Assembly: GCA_017654935.2 (NCBI GenBank)
Contig: CM065695.1
Span: 32,560,600 to 32,624,599, forward strand
From: Phymorhynchus buccinoides
Lineage: Eukaryota; Mollusca; Gastropoda; Neogastropoda; Raphitomidae
DNA: 64,000 bases
Reading direction: 5' to 3'
Each line of letters begins with the position of its first letter. The first letter of the stretch is position 1. Made by a program: the position numbers and the translations under genes. The notes beneath the pieces were generated by a model. The model was not told the DNA's origin and made no database searches. It saw only the letters and a program-made list of their open reading frames with translations. Positions 25,067 through 38,257 of the stretch are shown one piece after another.

Positions 25067-26855
25067 TGTGACGAGGTAATGGGTTAAAAGGCTAAGTCCC
25101 TAGGGAAGACTTTAGAAAATTTGCCTTTAGCCCACTTCTCTAGGGTATGGGAGATGAGCAACTTTCCCGGCCCCTTTTCATCTAATAAATTTATATTTGT
25201 GCCCGGGTTCTGGCTCGTATGGTTGTAAGAAATACAAGTGGTTGAATTGCTCTAAATGGCAGACAGAGAGAAGTAGGGTTTTACATGAAATTACAAGACT
25301 CCCACTCTCATCAGTCTGACCAAAGGGTTCAGGATTATTTGACACTTGTATTTTATTTACTCCCAAAATCTGCATAAGATTATGCAACAATAATAATAAA
25401 GCAGCTCAATGGCGCCAAAACAAAATATGGATAAAAAAAACAATGGAATCCGAAAGGATTTACAAGACTTTTGTCTTTCTATAAGGTTCGCCCCATGCCG
25501 GAAGGGTTACTAATTATCTTCAGTGTCCGTAGGAAAGTTCCAGTGATTGGCGCGGTTTTATAAACTTAGCTCTTGGCAAGTTCCTCCGTAGTGATCGGCG
25601 AATGCTGGTGTGGCTGGGCTTGCTCGTCAGATGAGAGTAGCTCCCAGTCGTTCCGGTTACGGCTTCGCGGGATGGCACGGTTCAGGCGTGGTCTCCTCGC
25701 GGATTCTGGGTGCGGGTCGTCTTGGCGACGGTCCCGTCTTGGTGCTTGGTGGAGTCCGGGATGATCGTCCGGCCCACGATGCCCTGCTGATAATCACAGG
25801 AGAAGGTGGATGTAGATCTCTATGGCTTAGAGACAAGGGGCTTCAGTCGGCAGGGAATTAGTGAATCCCAACCGGCTAGAAGGCTTCCCTTGTACAATAG
25901 CACTAGTTAATAAATAAACTGAATTTCAGTTAACAAACTGAGATCAGTAAAACATAAAAGGTGATCAATCCAACATCACTCTCCATCCAACACCTGGAAA
26001 GGAATGGTATCATAAAGTGCAAGATTGCGGCCCATAGGTTTCCTACTAAAAATAGACAAAAGGGTTAGTAGGCATAAACTCCGGTTCTGGTACCAAAAGT
26101 GTTCAAGTCAAAAAACACACACACAAATAATCAGTGCACATAAATAGAATAGAATGTTTACCACTTCTTTTCAATAACATATCTATCTACTCCTTATTCA
26201 TCATTGAACATAGGATCTAGATCAAAACTAGGGTCAAACAAACAACCAGTCTCAATCACCAGTCATCAATAAGACTTACTAGGTGGGCTATTCTGGCTGG
26301 GAGAGGTGTTGCTCTAGTCAGTTTCAGCGTCTTGTGTGAAAAACTTTTTCTCACTACGCCAATTATAGCCTTCACTTTCAAACAATGAAAGCCTGTCATT
26401 GGTTTATAGCAGTCGACACGTCACAAGATGATGTTCAAAATGTACAGAACAATCACGCGCCTATTACATCCTTATCACGTGCCGACATTCAAATCCTTCT
26501 CGTGCTCGGAAAGGCAAAACCGTCTTCAAAGGGAATTGACCGTGGTTGTCACTTTCTCATGATTGGAAAGGACGAGGTGTCTTACAAAGGGAGCCGACTG
26601 TTGATATCACTATCTCGTGATGAGACGGTAGATAAGAGGGGGGGGGGGGGTGAAGGGAGATAACCTCGGTAGGGGTTACATGCCGACCGGGGAGACAAAT
26701 CGACCTTCAAAGGGACCAATCCCTTAATCGGCATTCTTTAGATGGTGGGTGGCAATTAACGTGGCGGCCGGACAGAGAAATGAAAAGGAGAGGGGGGGGG
26801 GGGGGGGGGGGGTGTAGATAAAGAAAGAGGGGTCGCGCGGGACACTTACGTCACA
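25067..26855 (-). repeat. 5' LTR of the retrotransposon
   Basis: Upstream LTR for the - strand element, so it should hold its promoter. Near-identical to 20630-22415. The G run near 26793 is longer here than in the 3' LTR. I could not fix a TATA box or transcription start. Confidence 0.93.
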
Positions 26856-26955
26856 ATAAGCCTTTTTCACATTTTTTTAACTTTTTTTTAATTTGTCCTC
26901 GAGAGGAATTGCCCTCTGATCTCCACGAAGGGATCTTTACCTATTCAGACCATCA

Positions 26956-27206
26956 TTAACCCTTTCACCGCCATCCATATTTTAGCCCAAAATTTCCATT
27001 AAATTTACCTGTATATAGGCTAGAACAAAATCCATCCGCAGTACTGGGGTTTCTTCTGTGAAATATATAAAATAAGGTCTATCCTTACTTCCCCAAACTA
27101 AGACAATAGGGTCTTTGGATAATAGACCCCAATTTGATGCCTTTTAGTGATATAGGTGTTAAATCACTGTGGTGCTAAAATGCGACTTTGGCGGTGAAAG
27201 GGTTAA
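26956..27206 (+). mobile_element. TTAA-type (piggyBac-like) MITE, full length
   Basis: Bounded by TTAA at 26956-26959 and 27203-27206, with ends CCCTTTCACCGCCA and TGGCGGTGAAAGGG (the left arm reads ccctttcaccgccatcc). It lies about 100 bp beyond the LTR element. Confidence 0.88.
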
Positions 27207-27214
27207 ACAGTGTA

Positions 27215-27431
27215 AGGGCTCCCAGGGACCCCCATTTGGGGGTCTATGTAGCACTAAAGTTCCAAAGGACCCTCTAAAAGAATGTGCAGGGGGTCCCAGG
27301 GATGCACTAGAAAAATTCTTTTTAGCATTTGCAATGCCACTGGGACCCTCTATCCCGCCTCTAGGACCCTCTATATTGTAAGTGAAGGAGTCCCTGGGAC
27401 CCCTTGTTTTGCGGGATGATTGGGAGCCCTG
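27215..27431 (+). mobile_element. CAGGGCTCCC-type MITE, copy 2
   Basis: Ends AGGGCTCCCAGG and GGGAGCCCT. The interior includes tatcccgcctctaggaccct, as in the reversed copy at 4430-4653. It starts 8 bp after the TTAA-type MITE. No clear target duplication is visible. Confidence 0.8.
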
Positions 27432-27753
27432 TGTCTCCTGAAGCCCCCATATATTTTCAGAGAAACGCTTTTCCTCCATTACTATGCAGGTTTTAAATGA
27501 AAATATTGGATAGTGTCTGTCTTGAATTATACAGCGAGAACATTTGAAGAAGATTGGTTCCCTTACCTCACAGTTGTTTCTTAACTTTTTCTTAATAAAT
27601 ATTCCCCCCTCCCCAAATATACAATACTAAATGCATCATTTGCACAACTTTATGTATAAACATGTTTAGCAAGTGCTTTCCCACATGTATACTACTACCC
27701 ATTATGCTTAGTAACATACTGTGGTCAGTTTGTTCAGCTATTTTCAGCTTAAA

Positions 27754-27786
<33 letters not shown>

Positions 27787-27875
27787 AGACATTTTATTGT
27801 TTGATTAATGCCCCTTTCATGTACAATTCAGTATTGGTACTGATGTTTGTGTACCCCACACAGGGATGGAAGGGG

Positions 27876-27941
<66 letters not shown>

Positions 27942-28375
27942 GTGTGTGTGTGTTTAGTTAATGTGTATTCCTAGTAATTTATGGATTAATTAGTTATCAT
28001 TATCCTTAGTGATGTTGTTTACTCACTGTGGCTGGTGATTAATGGTGGTGGTGGGGACAGTGGGTATTGTCAATGTTATTTTGGGTATTGTGCCTGCTTT
28101 TGCTATTATTTTTTGCTGTTATCATTTCTGTTATCTTAATTTACTATCATTGTTATTATTTTTTATTGCTATTGCTATCATTGATAAGGCTGCTGTTGTC
28201 ATCATTGTCATCATCATCATCATCGTCATTGTTCTTGCTACCATCATCATCACAGTCACTATTATTATTGCTGTTGTTGTGTTGCTCATGATGTTGTTGT
28301 CCTTGTGACCATTGAGTGCTGTTCATGTTTCTGAGTGTTGTCGTTATCGTTGAATCCAAAATCATCAATATATTC

Positions 28376-29143
28376 TACTAGCGCAACGCCCCGTACCGGT
28401 AACGCCTAGTACCGGTAACGCCTTGTACAGGTAACGCCAAGTACCGGTACCGCTGAGTACCGGTTTCGCCGGATCCACAAAATATTATATTTTTACTTTT
28501 GTGGCTGAAAATAAAAAAATTTGACCCCTACCACTTTCAAGGCCTACCAATCTCCTTGACCTTGACCTTGACCTTGATCCGTATGCAATCATCAGAACAA
28601 CCATAAGCCAAAGTATGTACATGCCAAGTTTGAAGTCCCTAAGACCAACGGTGTGGACGTTATAGCCCCTTAAAGATTTTCGGTTTTCAAGGTCATACGC
28701 AAAGGTGAAGGTCATGACGGCGATAATTTATGCGCGGATGCCTTCTCTCATGGTGACACGCCACCACGCAAAACTGGAAACGATTCGGTAAAGCAGTTCG
28801 GGAGATATGCGTGGGACAGTATAAAACCCAATCATTAGACCCCTACCACTTTCAAGGCATACCGATCTCCCTGACCTTGACCTTGAGCTTCATTGGTACA
28901 CCATCATCAGAACGGCCATAAGCGAAAGTACATCCATGCCAAGTTTCAAGACTCTAGGACCTGCGGTGTGGAAGTTATGGCCCCTTAACGATTTCCTGTT
29001 TTCACGGTCATACACCAACGTCAAGGTCAGGACGGCAAAACGTTTTGCACAGATGCCTTCCTCTCATGGGGACACACCACCACACAAAATGTGAAGCGAT
29101 TCGGTCAAGCGGTTCGGGAGATCCTTGGGACAGACAGAAAAGA
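28376..29143 (+). mobile_element. Dispersed element with family H head and family G body
   Basis: The head is ctagcgcaacgcc with 'accggtaacgcc' units. The body has two copies of a block reading 'ctaccactttcaaggc', tgaccttgaccttga and 'cttgggacagacag'. Each block has AGGTCA-type half-sites in direct repeat. It ends in (CAAA)n-like sequence. Related bodies are at 32737-33836, 45485-46340, 47150-47612 and 53245-53536. Confidence 0.7.
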
Positions 29144-29204
29144 ACAAACAAACAAACAAAAAAAGGAAACAAACCCGAACAGCTCGGATTTACTAACTGC
29201 AAGT

Positions 29205-29870
29205 GCGTGTGGAGCTGCGTGTGGTCCCACCCCCTCCCCATGACCCCTTGGCGGAGGTTTCCGTAAAGTAAGGACGGCATGACCTTCAGAGGGTGCCAAG
29301 GATGCTTGATACCAAATTTGGTGTTGATCGGTTGAGAACTGTGGCCCCCTCCAGCCCCCCCCCCCCCCCCCCGAACACGCCCCCCCCCCCCCCCCCGACC
29401 ATCCCACCCCTCACCCCTCCAGACCCCCCTCCCCCTAGCCCCCCTCCTCCCCTTCCCCCCTCTCCCCTCCCATTCCCCCCCCCTCCCCCTCACAGCTCAC
29501 ACGCCCGAGCTGCGTGTGGTCCCCCCACCCTCCCCACGACCCCTTGGCGGAGGTTTCCGAAAAGTAAGGACGGCATGACCTTCGGAGGGTGCCAAGGATG
29601 CTTGATACCAAATTTGGTGTCGATCGGTTGAGAACTGTGGCCGTGCATAAGGGACACACAGCCGTTAGTAATTCCGAGCTGCGTGTGGTCCCCCCCTCCC
29701 CACGACCCCTTGGCGGAGGTTTCCGAAAAGTAAGGATGGCATGACCTTCGGAGGGTGCCAGGGATGCTTGATGCCAAATTTGGTGTCGATCGGTTGAGAA
29801 CTGTGGCCGTGCATAAGGGACACACAGACAGACAGACAGACAGACACACAGACAGATTTCGAAGATTAAG
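29205..29870 (+). repeat. Three tandem units of about 165-300 bp with C-rich expansion
   Basis: Each unit starts gagctgcgtgtggtcc and contains 'ccttggcggaggtttccg' and aaatttggtgt[t/c]gatcggtt. The first has a long C-rich insertion (29350-29500). The last ends in (CAGA)n. Confidence 0.85.
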
Positions 29871-29999
29871 ATGTATGTGTGTTCACTACATTTATAAAAT
29901 GGAAAAAAAAAAGTTCAATAAAAAATTTAAAAAAAAATATTGGATAGAGATGGTCGAACGTTAACTTTGCATGCGTCAAAATACGAGCGCGCTCGTGTT

Positions 30000-30048
30000 T
30001 GTGTGTGTGTGTGTGTGCGTGTGCGTGCGTGCGTGCGTGTGTGTGTGC

Positions 30049-30130
<82 letters not shown>

Positions 30131-30156
30131 GAGATACAGAGAGAGAGACAGATATG

Positions 30157-30192
<36 letters not shown>

Positions 30193-30371
30193 AAGACAGA
30201 GAGAGAGTATAGTGTGTGTGTGAGAGAGAGAGAGACAGAGAGTGACAGATATGGTGTATGTGTGTGAGAGAGAGGGAGACAGAGAGAGAGACATATATAT
30301 ATAGTGTGTGTGTGTGTGAGAGAGAGAGAGACAAAGAGAGACAAAGAGAGAGAGACAGATACAGTGCGTGG

Positions 30372-30407
<36 letters not shown>

Positions 30408-30600
30408 TAGTGTGTGTGTGAGAGAGACAGAGCGAGACACACACAGAGAGAGACAGATATAGTGTGTGTGTGTTCATGAGAGAGAGAGACAGACATAGTG
30501 TGTGTGTGTGAGAGAGAGAGAGACAGAGACAGACAGAGCGAGGCACAGAGACAGAGAGAGAGATATAGTGTGTATGTGTGTGTTGGAATGAGAGACAGAC
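30000..30600. repeat. Compound (GT)n / (GA)n microsatellite cluster
   Basis: At least ten alternations of GT and GA blocks with gacaga variants fill about 600 bp. The Ser-Leu-His-Thr frames in it on the - strand are artefacts. Confidence 0.95.
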
Positions 30601-31726
30601 AGAGAGAGCATGACGTGCTTTCTGTCTGTGTGCCTCTTTGCCTAGTCCAATTTGACCGTGGATTTGTTGTTGAAGTCTGATAGGGTCAGGTCAACCTGAA
30701 CTGTGTCTCTTTAGATCCTGGTGGTTGCGACACAACCTGCCATTAGTTTGGGGTTGAGGTTTTGCCACTTAGTTGTATACTTAAAAAGAACCTTTTTTAA
30801 TGCAAATCATGAAAACAATTCGGTATTGCCATTATGATAGAAGGAATTTTTTAATGACATGAGTATTGAAGTCTCTAATTTGATTACTTCCCTTTGTTTT
30901 AATTAAGTAGTCATGAAAATTAAAAAAATAACAGATTGGATTGTAGAGATGAAGTATTGTTTCGTTATTTTGCTATATAAATAATATTTGCTGGGTTTTT
31001 TTTTTCGTTTTTTTCTTGTGTGTTTATGCTGACAAATGCGAATCCGCCGAAGTCCAGTTGCTTTGTTGTGTCTCGTGTAAATAACTTCACACTTATTGTG
31101 TGCTTGTTTCTGTGTTAAGTATTCCTAGTACCGGTACATAATTAGCCTACATCTCATAGTTTTCATTAAGCATGCCCTTTGCAACTTAGTTGAATTTATT
31201 ATATTTTCTCTTGCTTTTTTATTCTTCTCCTTTTTTTTCTCCTTTTTTTCCCCGTTGAACGGGGCCGGTTGCATGTAGTTTAGAATACAAGACGTTCAAT
31301 GCTGCACATGGTCATCTCCAAATATGGAAAGTGACGCCATTCGCGTGACAATGTCGGTTTTCAGCGAAACTTTATGAATGTGTATCTTTTAACCATTCAA
31401 TCTGGAATTAAACTGATTCTAGCCCTAGCCCTAACCCTAACCAAAAACATTAAACCGTCAAATACACAAAAAAAAAATAAAACGTTACCCCCCCCCCCCC
31501 CCCCCCCCAAAAAAAAATTGAGTGTTCCATGTTTGGAGATGACCAAGTGCAGTCTCGGACGCATGGTGTTTAGAATGGCTTTGCAGTCATTAAGACACGT
31601 AGAGTCACGCAAAGACGAACATAAATGTGCAACCTTGTACTGTCGCTACCGCCTCACCCCACCCACGCACCCCAACCCCTTCAATCATGCTTACGACCCT
31701 GAATCTTAAATTCGAATCGAATATTA

Positions 31727-32276
31727 TTAGTCCCCCAGCCGAAGTCCCGAGCCGAAGGTTCGGGGAGCTATTGTTTTTGTCTGGTCCGTCCGGCGTGCCT
31801 CCGTCTGTCCGGCTATTCGTCCGTTTTTCTCAAAAACTATTCAGTCTATCAACATCAAATTTGGTATAGTAGTTTGCCAAGATGCAATCTATCCACTGAT
31901 GTATTTAGTTTTACATTAAGGTCAAGGTCGCGCCAGTTACGGGGTTCAAACCCCGAAACACATAATCGCTAATATCTCGCGAAGTTTTGCATGTATTTTA
32001 ATGCAGTTTTTTTCACAACATTTCTTGATGAATGGTCTATAACACAGTTGTCATAATTTTTTCTGTGCGCGCGTGTGCGCATGATCGCGCGCGCTCAAAT
32101 CACGGGTCCGAACCCCAAGGCTATATATAAAAAACTATTCAGTTACGTGCTGTTTTGATGTAGTTACGTGCTGTTTTTATGCGTTTTTATGTATGTGTAC
32201 AGCCGACACATTCCGATTTCGGAGTAGCTCGGCGATGCTGCGAGGGGACTTTGCAGCCGCACGGCGTCGCACTTGT
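31727..32276 (-). mobile_element. Hairpin-ended element, family A, copy 4 (reverse)
   Basis: It opens with TTAGTCCCCCAGCCGAAG and then repeats the hairpin sequence (a short duplication of the terminal hairpin). It ends in the reverse complement of the ACAAGTGC start. Confidence 0.82.
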
Positions 32277-32369
32277 TTTATTTATCGTCCTCTCGGTCCA
32301 GTTGGACACATGTGGGACATTAGTTCGGATTTCGATTGGGGGACCTTAAAGTCTTGCTTCTTTCGGTTT

Positions 32370-32412
<43 letters not shown>

Positions 32413-32610
32413 GCACGCACGCACACTCACACACACACACACTTTCTCTTTTTTTAAATTCACAAAGTAGCGAAATTCCGCCCTAGTCGGGAAAGTGACA
32501 AGGTTAGTATCAGCCTGGGGGTATTTTTTTTTAATGAAATTGAGAGAACGAAACTCTAGAGACTGAAAGCTTTGAACATGAACGGTGTGTGTGTGTGTGT
32601 GCGTGCGTGC

Positions 32611-32646
<36 letters not shown>

Positions 32647-32655
32647 CAACTGTTC

Positions 32656-32722
32656 AAGTTCAAGTATACTTTAATATCTCCAAAAAAGAAATTCAGGTTA
32701 GGTGCAACAACATGACAGAGCC
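32656..32722 (+). mobile_element. 3' tail of a LINE/SINE-type retroposon
   Basis: 'aagttcaagtatactttaat' followed by atctccaaaaaagaaattcagg and gtgcaacaacatgacagag. A near-identical sequence is at 61726-61800 with extra caagtt units. Preceded by (GT)n. Confidence 0.65.
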
Positions 32723-32736
32723 ACTACATAACAACT

Positions 32737-33836
32737 ACAAGGGCATCGCCGAGCGGCAGATATATCCTTTGCCGGTTACGCCCTGTACATGCCCCGCCCT
32801 GTACCTCACTTCCCCCTCACATCATAGGTCCCCGTCCTCCTTGTGACCTTTGGGTGATGCAAATCGTTTTCCGGGATGCACACCCTTAATTGGTGGGGTG
32901 CACACCCTTAACACTGAGACATGTCTGCCGCTGGGCGACATTTAAGCCCCACCTGGCACATTTTGTGCTAGGGTGTCTTTTAAGTTAGTATTAGACCCCC
33001 TCCTTTACCGGGATGTACACCCTTAATTAATGGGGTGTAAACCCTTAATGGGGTGTACACCCTCAACTCGGAGACATGTCTGCCGCTCAGCGACATTAAA
33101 ATCTCACGTGGCATAATTTGTTTACTACAATGTCTTCTACTCTTCTTTTTACACCTCCCCACAAAATTTGGAGTGATTCTATACAGTATTTCACCAGATA
33201 TAGGAGGGTGAAGAAAAACGGAAACATGTCTGCCGCTCGGCGACATTCTATATCTGAGGGATAATTTATGTACGAATGTGTTATACTCTTAGTGTCACAT
33301 CCTGACACAAAATTGGAAGGGATTCTGTCTTCTAGTTCACGAGATACAGCTTGAACAAGAAATATGTAGCGCAAAGAAGGAAATGTCGGTTTTCAAGGTC
33401 ACATTTCAAGGTCAAGGTCAGCATGGCGATACTTTATGCTCGGATGTTTTCTACTGTATTTGAAGACCCCTACCACTTTCAAGGCCTACCGATCTCCCGG
33501 ACCTTGACATTGACATTGATCGGTATGCCATCATCAAAACGGGCATAAGCCAAAGTACCTACATGCCAAATTTGAAGACTCTAAGACCAACGGTGTGGAA
33601 GTTATAGCCCCTTAAATATTTTTGGTTTTCAAGGTCATACGCCAAGGTCAAGGTCAGGACGGCGAATATTTTTGCGCGGATGCCTTCCCCTCATGGTGAC
33701 ACACCACCTCACAAAAGTTGAAGCGATTCGGTCAAGCGGTTCGGGAGATATCCTTGGGACAGACAGAAGGGGAAAAAAAGAAACATACACGAACGAAAAC
33801 ATACTCCTTTGCGATCGTAGATCGGCAAAGGACAAA
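32737..33836 (+). mobile_element. Hairpin-ended element, family G, longest copy
   Basis: The head is ACAAGGGCATCGCCGAGCGG. The body contains three reversed copies of the head motif (ctgccgctcggcgacatt near 32935, 33074 and 33230) and the 'cttcaaggtca' blocks. The 3' end has a ggacagacag run and a hairpin with CCTTTGC / GCAAAGG arms at 33806-33831. The head and 3' hairpin layout matches family A, with different sequences. Confidence 0.65.
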
Positions 33837-34592
33837 AAGAACACCAATCATACAATCCATTTTTAGCAAGGCCGCACTGGTGTGTGTGTAGGGGGGTGGG
33901 GGGGTGGAAGGGTTGAGGGGGATTCTTTTTAGCAGTAGTGGCAGTAGAGAAACCATCCCCCTTCTTTCTTTTTTTTTTACCAGACCTCAAGAATTCCAGA
34001 CTCGTGCCGTCTGAAGTATCCATGGAACGCAGAAATTGGGAAGTAGACTCAAACGAAGATCGAAAACAAGTGATGGAGAGATAGATAGCAGGCAAGCGGC
34101 AGGGGGGACGTAACGGGATAAGTGGAAAAAGAAGGAGGGGGGAGGGGAAGGAGGGGGGGGGGGGGGGGATAAAGAGGCAAAGGAGAAGAGCGTGGGAGGG
34201 TGTAATAGGCTGGGTCAAAAGTTCGGGGTCACCCAAGGCCGGGCTTGAGAAACGGCCTGCACGCGCGCGCCGCGAGCCGCACGTGGCACGAGAGGTGAAG
34301 GTCGAACTGTGTGGTTTAGTGCTGTACTGCAAATTCCTGGGAGGGGAGGGGAGGAAGGTGACGGGACGGGAGCGGTTTATGAGGGAAACTTCTGTGAAGT
34401 ATCGATCTACACCTATTGAACATTATAGGAAAGGGCTTAAAAAGTATATAATTCAGCGTGGTTGTGACTGACTGTATCGTGATAGCGTCGATTCGTTTGT
34501 TTGCTTGCTTTTTCTTTTTTTTTACCGGATAATTTAACAACACAGAACATCCACACACTCGCACTCAAAACACACACACACGCGCGCGCGCG

Positions 34593-34633
<41 letters not shown>

Positions 34634-34639
<6 letters not shown>

Positions 34640-34717
34640 GACACTGGATACTGGAAAACTTTATTTAACAAGGATAAAGATTTTAGGCGATGCCTATTCT
34701 TACAATCTGTCCTTGAG
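34634..34717 (+). mobile_element. 3' tail of a retroposon
   Basis: Tandem actgga units, then actttatttaacaaggataa and a gatttta, cgatgcctattc block. It is the sense copy of 2712-2783. GA repeats lie on both sides. Confidence 0.6.
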
Positions 34718-34886
34718 AGAGAGAGAGAGAGAGAGAGAGATATTAGGGGATTTAAAGATAGGCACAGAGAGTGTGTAATAGGCAGAGAGTGTCTGATAGG
34801 CATTCCCTTAGTTGGCTTTTTGAAAGAACGGCAGAACCTCTCTGACACCAGCCAGCATCCTTGATTTGGCCAGAGAGTGTCGATCG

Positions 34887-35170
34887 CTCATACAGATGCT
34901 TGTCAATTAATGAGCGCAGATGCGTCATGCTGCGTATTATGATGCGTCTAACTAAGAAATAGTTTGACCCTGCACATCCGTCTTCGGCTGGAGAAAATCC
35001 TTGTAAGAGTCTCTAGAACAAAGGCGGGAGCATTAACCAGAAAGACAGAAAGATATATGACAGCGAGCAAAGGTAAAAAGGCAGTCAAAGAGAGTGACTG
35101 ATTAAAATAAGTTACAAGCACAGAACTTCCAGAAGGCGGGGGAACTATGTACCGCCCCAAGAATAGCAGT
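34887..35170 (+). mobile_element. Short interspersed repeat ('GAGCGCAGATGCGTC' family), copy 1
   Basis: Blocks tgagcgcagatgcgtc, 'agaaagacagaaagata' and 'gttacaagcacagaactt' occur in the same order at 51407-51700 and twice at 58045-58600. The ends are not sharp. Confidence 0.65.
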
Positions 35171-35184
35171 TAGCGTGGTGAAAA

Positions 35185-35300
35185 TGATGTTTTACGTCCT
35201 CTCGGTCATAGACACATATGGGACATTTTGTAAATACAAAGATGGTGGGAACAATACTGGCTCCCGAGTTTTTAACAATATAGATAGGTGTAGCGGTAAC
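35185..35300 (+). mobile_element. SINE-like retroposon, 'AACGTCCTC' family
   Basis: tacgtcctctcggtcatag, cacatatgggacatt, gatggtgggaac and a cccgagtttttaacaatat block, as in 63247-63370 and reversed in 6960-7227. A fragment of the same head is at 32283-32335. Confidence 0.6.
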
Positions 35301-35649
35301 CACGCCTCGGTTAAACCTCATCGCCTATGGTACCGCCACATGATGTACAATAGTCGAATAGCAGTTAGCCTCCTCCGGACACGACTATATGGCACACAGA
35401 CATATTGGGGGAGAGGGTGGGTGGGGAGTAGTACCAATGGACCCAAAATGTTATGAATCCCTTGCGTTGAAATTTGTCTTCACACATTTCCGGGCCATTC
35501 GAAATTGTAGGTCACAATGGGGGATTCATTTCGCTGCGATATTGCCATGATGGGTTAGTAGAGACATGTAACACCAAACGCGCTTCTTGTCACAGAGACA
35601 AAAAGGCTGGATTGCCCTTCTATTATTCCTTCGTTGAGAGAGAGAGAGC

Positions 35650-35670
35650 GAGAGAGAGAGAGCAACCTGC

Positions 35671-35730
<60 letters not shown>

Positions 35731-36035
35731 GATACAGAGAGCTATGCAAAAGGATCAGAGAGAAATAGGGGGGGGGGGGGGGGGAGAGGGGGGGGGGGTT
35801 TGTTGAGGGTAGGTGCACTGTTATTGGAGACAGGATCTAGTTGTTTTGCTGTCTCGTTTGGTTAAACCAGTGAGATCGTCTGTCGTCTGAGAGAGATTGT
35901 CGTCTCAAGGGGCACGTTTCGTGCTTGATCTTTGGTTTGTTAGCGTCTCTCTCCTTGTTTATCTCATCCCTCTATCTGTCTCTCTGTGTCTGTCTCTCTC
36001 TCACTCTCACTTACGCACGCGCACACACACACACA

Positions 36036-36133
<98 letters not shown>

Positions 36134-36237
36134 AGCACACGCATAGCCCTTTTTACTCTCTCTCTCTCTCTCTCTCTCCCCCCCTCCCCCCCCCCCCCCC
36201 CCCCCCGGTCCCCGTCATAAACGAAAAGCCAGTCTAG
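35650..36237. repeat. Cluster of (CA)n, poly(G), (CT)n-(CA)n and poly(C) tracts
   Basis: CA at 35672-35723, G run at 35769-35799, CT then CA at 36039-36131, and CT then a C run at 36157-36206. No coding signal. Confidence 0.93.
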
Positions 36238-36290
36238 TAAATTATATTTTGCAGATTACCAGATTTCTCTCTCTCTCTCTCATTGCTTTG

Positions 36291-36524
<234 letters not shown>

Positions 36525-36959
36525 CGCGTGCGCATGCACACACGCACCACAGCTGTTTCGGGAGCAACATTTAGTTTATCTATATTTTCGTAAGTTTTTT
36601 CAAGCCAACTTTAGTTTACCATAAGTTACTTTTCATAAATAACAGTAATGAATATGTTGTAGTATGTGACAAAATTATTTATATTCAGTGGATATTGTTT
36701 TATTTTTACTCATGGGCAATTTTGCGATACTAAGTGCATTAGTCAAGAACATTTTCTACTAAATATATTGTATGAAACTGCTCAACAAAATAAGTTTTTA
36801 CCATAAATTTGATTGAAGAAATATACTAAAAATACAATGAAGAACGTACAGCCCAAATATGTTAAAAAAACAAAAGCTTGGTTCAGTTTTTATCTAAGAT
36901 TTCTAGATTGTCTTTTAACTAAAAAGCTTGATTTTGTATGAGATGGAACAGCTGTGGCA

Positions 36960-37124
<165 letters not shown>

Positions 37125-37254
37125 CAGGTCAAGTCATGTCATGTCATGTCAGGTAGGACGACTAGGCCTCGCAGCTCGCTCGCACTGCTGATTTAGACTG
37201 CAAAGGGCTGTGCTGAAAAGTTATTTTTCACTTGTCCAGTTTCCTTTTATCGAG

Positions 37255-38130
37255 TACGACTGCTGTTTGTTCATACACAGAGTTGTTGGTCATACACTGA
37301 GTTCACCGATTTGCCCTTGTTCACACTCTGAGTTGTTTTCTGGTCATACGCTGAGTTGTTTTGGGTCATATTTATACGCTGAGTTGTCTGTTCACACCCT
37401 CAGTTGTTGTTTTTGTCACACGCTGAGTTGTTTTTAGTCATGCACTAAGTTGTTTTTTGTCACTCACTGAGTTGTTTTTGGTCATGCATTGAGTTGTTTG
37501 GTCACACTTGAGTTGTTTTTGGTCACGCATTGAGTTGTTTTGGGTCACACACTGAGGTTGTTTTTTTCGCACTGAGTTGTTTTTGGTCACACTTGAGTTG
37601 TGTTTGGTCACACACTGGGTTGTTTTTGGTTATACACTGAGTTGTTTTGGGTCACACACTGAGTTGCTTTGGGTCACACACTGGGTTGTTTTTGGTTATA
37701 CACTGAGTTGTTTTGGGTCACACACTGAGTTGTTTTGGGTCACGCACTGAGTTGTTTTTGATCACATAGTGAGTTGTTTTTGGTCACACTGTGAGTTGTT
37801 TTTGGTCAAACAGTGAGTTGTTTTAGGTCACACATTGAGTTGTTTTTGGTCACACACTGAATTGTTTTTGGTCACACACTGAGTTGTTTTTGGTTACACT
37901 GTGAGTTGTTTTTGGTTACACTGTGAGTTGTTTTTAGTCAAACAAAGTTGTTTTTGGTCACACACTGAGTTATTTTTAGTCAAACACTGAGTTGTTTTTG
38001 GTCACACACTGAGTTAATTTTAGTCAAACACAGTTGTTTTGGTCGTCGTACACTGAGTTTTTGGTTGTTGTTTTTAGCACTGAGATGTTTTTTAGCACTG
38101 AGTTGTTTTTGGTCACACACTGAGGTTGTA
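37255..38130 (+). repeat. Minisatellite of about 20-22 bp (GGTCACACACTGAGTTGTTT)
   Basis: Roughly forty imperfect units of the form gagttgtttttggtcacacact fill about 870 bp. Unit variants tend to be adjacent, as expected from local duplication. No frame crosses it. Confidence 0.92.
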
Positions 38131-38257
38131 TTGTTGGAATGACTAAATGAATACTCTTTAGTAAAAAAACAAAAAAACACGTTTTTAATTTGAGAGAAGA
38201 AGCACCAAAAGAATGCGAGCATCATGAGAAATGGGGCACCGTTGAATCATAATGCAA

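Larger units (their letters stand above)
20625..26860 (-). mobile_element. LTR retrotransposon, Ty3/gypsy-like, internally deleted, with 5-bp target duplication
   Basis: The element runs from 20630 to 26855 on the - strand and is flanked by ATAAG (20625-20629 and 26856-26860). LTRs of 1786 and 1789 bp begin TGTGACG and end CGTCACA. A primer binding site abuts the 5' LTR, and the single frame encodes gag, protease and part of integrase. Reverse transcriptase and RNase H are absent, so this copy needs help in trans. A 5-bp duplication and the order protease before integrase fit Ty3/gypsy. The LTRs show only about two base substitutions apart from short-repeat and small indel differences, so the insertion is recent. 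It lies antisense within host intron 2. Confidence 0.92.

Noticed and set aside
31423..31442. Interstitial telomere-like sequence
   Set aside because: Only about three CCCTAA/CCCTAG units, too few to be more than chance or a repair scar.
35474..35806. 110-codon frame beginning MSSHISGPFEIVGHNGG as a retroelement fragment
   Set aside because: The first 40 residues are suggestive but too short, and the frame then runs into GA, CA and G repeats.
37255..38130. CRISPR-like array
   Set aside because: Contiguous imperfect 20-22-bp units without unique spacers in eukaryotic intronic DNA; it is a minisatellite.
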